Below are positions 12,394-12,826 of a DNA stretch of 12,826 bases, piece after piece (position 1 is the stretch's first letter; the number at the start of each line of letters is the position of its first letter). Below the pieces are notes generated by a model. It had not been told where the DNA came from. It searched no databases and worked only from the letters and a program-made list of their open reading frames with translations. A program made the translations under genes and the position numbers. The DNA lies in assembly GCA_028527945.1 (NCBI GenBank), contig JAQQAK010000346.1, positions 1 through 12,826 of the forward strand, written 5' to 3'. Source of the DNA: Spirochaetaceae bacterium (GTDB lineage Bacteria > Spirochaetota > Spirochaetia > UBA9216).

Positions 12394-12826
12394 TTAACTG
12401 AATAATGCAGGACAGATTGTATCTCTTTCTATATCAAGAAAAGTCTTTTTTAAATCAATACCTGCTCCATACCCTACCAGATTTCCATTTTTACCTATTA
12501 CTCTATGGCATGGTATAATTAATGGAATAGGATTTTTGTTGTTGGCATTGCCTATAGCCCGGCAGGCTTTGGGATTTCCAATGTTTTTTGCAATGTCTTG
12601 ATAGCTTCTTGTTTCTCCATAAGGAATATCCAAAAGCGCTTTCCAAACTTTCTTCTGAAAATCAGTTCCCTCAGGTGATAGTTTCAGATTAAAGACTTTT
12701 CTGGTTCCTTCAAAATATTCGATAATTTGTTTTTTTGCTTCATCAAAAAAATCGTCATTTTTTTCTAATCCTGCCCATTGTTCTAATGTGGCAGGATTTT
12801 TATCGGTATACAAGTTTAGCTGTTTT
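12394..12826 (-). CDS. ogt: Methylated-DNA-protein cysteine methyltransferase, 5' end missing
   Basis: This is the suicide O6-alkylguanine repair protein. The visible C-terminal 143 residues carry the acceptor motif I-P-C-H-R-V-I-G, with R-A-I-G-N-A-N-N-K-N-P (arginine finger and helix) before it and N-L-V-G-Y-G-A-G-I-D-L-K after it. The N-terminal ribonuclease-like domain is cut by the window edge. A TTG at 12813 is in frame, but the frame stays open through it (K-Q-L-N before), so the real start is upstream. It transfers alkyl groups from guanine O6 to its own cysteine. The upstream gene is unknown, and the downstream gpx has its own promoter, so these are separate units. Confidence 0.93.
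   Translation of the reverse strand, partial: KQLNLYTDKNPATLEQWAGLEKNDDFFDEAKKQIIEYFEGTRKVFNLKLSPEGTDFQKKVWKALLDIPYGETRSYQDIAKNIGNPKACRAIGNANNKNPIPLIIPCHRVIGKNGNLVGYGAGIDLKKTFLDIERDTICPALFS

Overview
The window is an AT-rich bacterial chromosome segment with about twenty genes, no rRNA or tRNA gene, no CRISPR array and no intact mobile element. A host-associated spirochaete of the Treponema type is my best guess. The signs are a single-RRM RNA-binding protein, a spirochaete-like lipoprotein signal, many one- and two-component accessory operons and recurring short palindromic repeats. A low-GC Clostridia-like genome is the main alternative, and the assignment is inference.

Layout. Positions 1-143 (-) hold the 5' end of a lipoprotein gene. 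Positions 295-1383 (+) hold a six-helix membrane protein followed by a small Cys-rich protein. Positions 1384-1858 are a long non-coding stretch with a palindromic repeat, a good promoter and a leader of about 250 nt for a secreted metallo-beta-lactamase-fold hydrolase (1859-2827, +). A bidirectional terminator separates it from a convergent RRM protein (2886-3164, -). Positions 3527-5806 (+) are an operon of a condensation-fold acyltransferase, a zinc-ribbon membrane protein (DUF6320-like) and the decayed C-terminal end of an alpha/beta hydrolase, closed by a 14-bp terminator hairpin. Positions 5823-7326 (-) hold a WYL-domain regulator and a GyrI-like effector-binding protein. Position 7557 onward (+) is a YchJ/SEC-C protein. 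Positions 8048-9608 (-) form a thpR-azlC-azlD operon. Positions 9730-11015 (-) hold a PadR regulator and an SAM methyltransferase. Positions 11329-12253 (-) are a thioredoxin-type glutathione peroxidase with an OhrR-like MarR regulator. Positions 12394-12826 (-) are an Ogt-type DNA alkyltransferase cut by the window end.

Regulation is the most readable part. Three separate regulator/target pairs carry palindromes placed exactly on promoter elements. These are the PadR-type ATATACAA-N2-TTGTATAT site, present twice; an 18-bp palindrome in the spacer of the peroxidase promoter; and CGACA-N6-TGTCG over the -35 of the GyrI-like gene. The WYL regulator appears to be transcribed from a consensus promoter whose start point falls on the ATG, which makes a leaderless mRNA. 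A family of short palindromes (arms like GAGGCTCTTTCAAAA) recurs at gene ends.

The best candidate for an under-described system is the acyltransferase / zinc-ribbon membrane protein / hydrolase locus, with its hydrolase now broken. The Cys-rich protein with its membrane partner comes second.
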